Shown here: piece by piece, positions 5,302-5,926 of the stretch | How the letters are laid out: each line of letters starts with the position of its first letter | Numbering within the stretch: the first letter of the stretch is position 1 | DNA from: Thermoanaerobaculia bacterium | GTDB taxonomy: Bacteria > Acidobacteriota > Thermoanaerobaculia > Multivoradales > UBA5704 | Assembly (NCBI GenBank): GCA_025937035.1 | Contig: JAICSG010000278.1 | Location: forward strand, 1-5,926 | Length of the DNA stretch: 5,926 nt | Reading direction: 5' to 3' | Made by a program: the position numbers and the translations under genes | Notes under the pieces: generated by a model | What the model saw: only the letters and a program-made list of their open reading frames with translations | The model's database searches: none | What the model was told of the DNA's origin: nothing

Positions 5302-5926
5302 CTAACTGCGGACGATCGAGCCGATCCGCTCGCCCAGGACCACCCGGCGGATGTTCCCCTGGGTCGCCAGGTCGAAGATGGAGATCGGGATGCCGTTGTC
5401 CCGGCAGAGGCTGATGGCCGCGGTGTCCATCACCTTGAGGTCCTTCTCCAGGACCTCCTGGTAGGTCACCTCCGGGAGCTTCACCGCCGCCGGATCCTTC
5501 TCGGGATCGGCGGTGTAGAGGCCGTCCACCTTGGTCGCCTTGAGCAGGATGTCGGCGTGGATCTCGTTGGCGCGCAGGGCCGCCGCGCTGTCGGTGGTGA
5601 AGTACGGGTTGCCGGTGCCGGCGGCGAAGATGACGGCGCGCCCCTTCTCCAGATGGCGGATGGCGCGCCGCCGGATGAACGGCTCGGCGACCTCACGGAT
5701 GTCGATCGCCGTCTGCACCCGGGTGGGCACCCCCCGCTTCTCCAGGGCGTCCTGCAGGGCCAGACCGTTGATCACCGTGGCGAGCATGCCCATGTAGTCG
5801 CCGGTCACGCGGTCGATGCCGCGATGGCTGGCGGCGAGCCCGCGGATGATGTTGCCGCCGCCCACGACGACCGCCACCTGGACTCCCAGGTGGTGGACGT
5901 CGCGGATCTCGTCGGCGATCGCCGCC
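5302..5926 (-). CDS. pyrH: UMP kinase PyrH (partial, N-terminus beyond right edge)
   Basis: PyrH phosphorylates UMP to UDP with ATP in pyrimidine nucleotide synthesis; it is a hexameric amino-acid-kinase-family enzyme. The 207 visible residues run from the right edge ([10 protein letters not shown]...) to the TAG at 5302. About 30-40 N-terminal residues, including the first phosphate-binding LKLSGE-type segment, would lie outside the window. Seen here are [11 protein letters not shown] (19-29), [20 protein letters not shown] (43-62), [20 protein letters not shown] (100-119), [15 protein letters not shown] (127-141) and [20 protein letters not shown] (166-185), all typical of bacterial UMP kinase. 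A GTG at 5877 lies mid-domain and is not the real start, because conserved sequence continues upstream of it in frame. It precedes frr, as is usual. Confidence 0.96.
   Translation of the reverse strand, partial: AAIADEIRDVHHLGVQVAVVVGGGNIIRGLAASHRGIDRVTGDYMGMLATVINGLALQDALEKRGVPTRVQTAIDIREVAEPFIRRRAIRHLEKGRAVIFAAGTGNPYFTTDSAAALRANEIHADILLKATKVDGLYTADPEKDPAAVKLPEVTYQEVLEKDLKVMDTAAISLCRDNGIPISIFDLATQGNIRRVVLGERIGSIVRS

Noticed and set aside
1..5926. CRISPR array, tRNA, rRNA, insertion sequence or attachment site
   Set aside because: I saw no regularly spaced repeats, cloverleaf-like sequence, transposase gene or terminal inverted repeats. The only repeats are the short ones reported.

Overview
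The window is a stretch of high-GC bacterial chromosome (roughly two-thirds G+C by eye) in which every supported gene lies on the minus strand, so it reads from right to left. The right half holds core translation and nucleotide genes: the C-terminal part of pyrH (UMP kinase, cut by the right edge), frr (ribosome recycling factor), a TrmH/RlmB-type 23S rRNA ribose methyltransferase, and a small DUF1003 membrane protein. The left half is accessory: a type I restriction-modification modification subunit (hsdM) and its specificity subunit (hsdS, running off the left edge). Two low-GC or structured intergenic stretches separate these blocks.

The pyrH-frr pair is a widely conserved bacterial arrangement. 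High GC and the sequence style fit groups such as Acidobacteriota, Myxococcota-like lineages or other high-GC Gram-negatives, but nothing here fixes the phylum. pyrH, frr, rlmB and the DUF1003 gene are spaced by 96, 16 and 24 bases and probably form one transcription unit, although a TTGACA-like box in front of frr could give it a promoter of its own.

Between the DUF1003 gene and hsdM lie 244 bases without a gene. Of the 180 bases 3121-3300, 96 are G or C (53%), clearly below the flanking genes. This stretch contains direct repeats, an inverted repeat and a palindrome, and it should carry the hsdMS promoter and the 3' end of the upstream unit. hsdM and hsdS overlap by four bases (GTGA) and are translationally coupled. 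hsdS uses a GTG start and has no stop before the left edge, so it is easily missed by simple ORF calling; its 552 visible codons encode a complete two-TRD specificity subunit. The restriction subunit hsdR is not in the window. It may lie further left, downstream of hsdS.

I see no strong case for a previously undescribed system. The content is a type I R-M locus beside housekeeping genes. The points most worth a second look are the hsdMS upstream region, the structured frr leader, the SD-less rlmB start, and the fate of hsdR.
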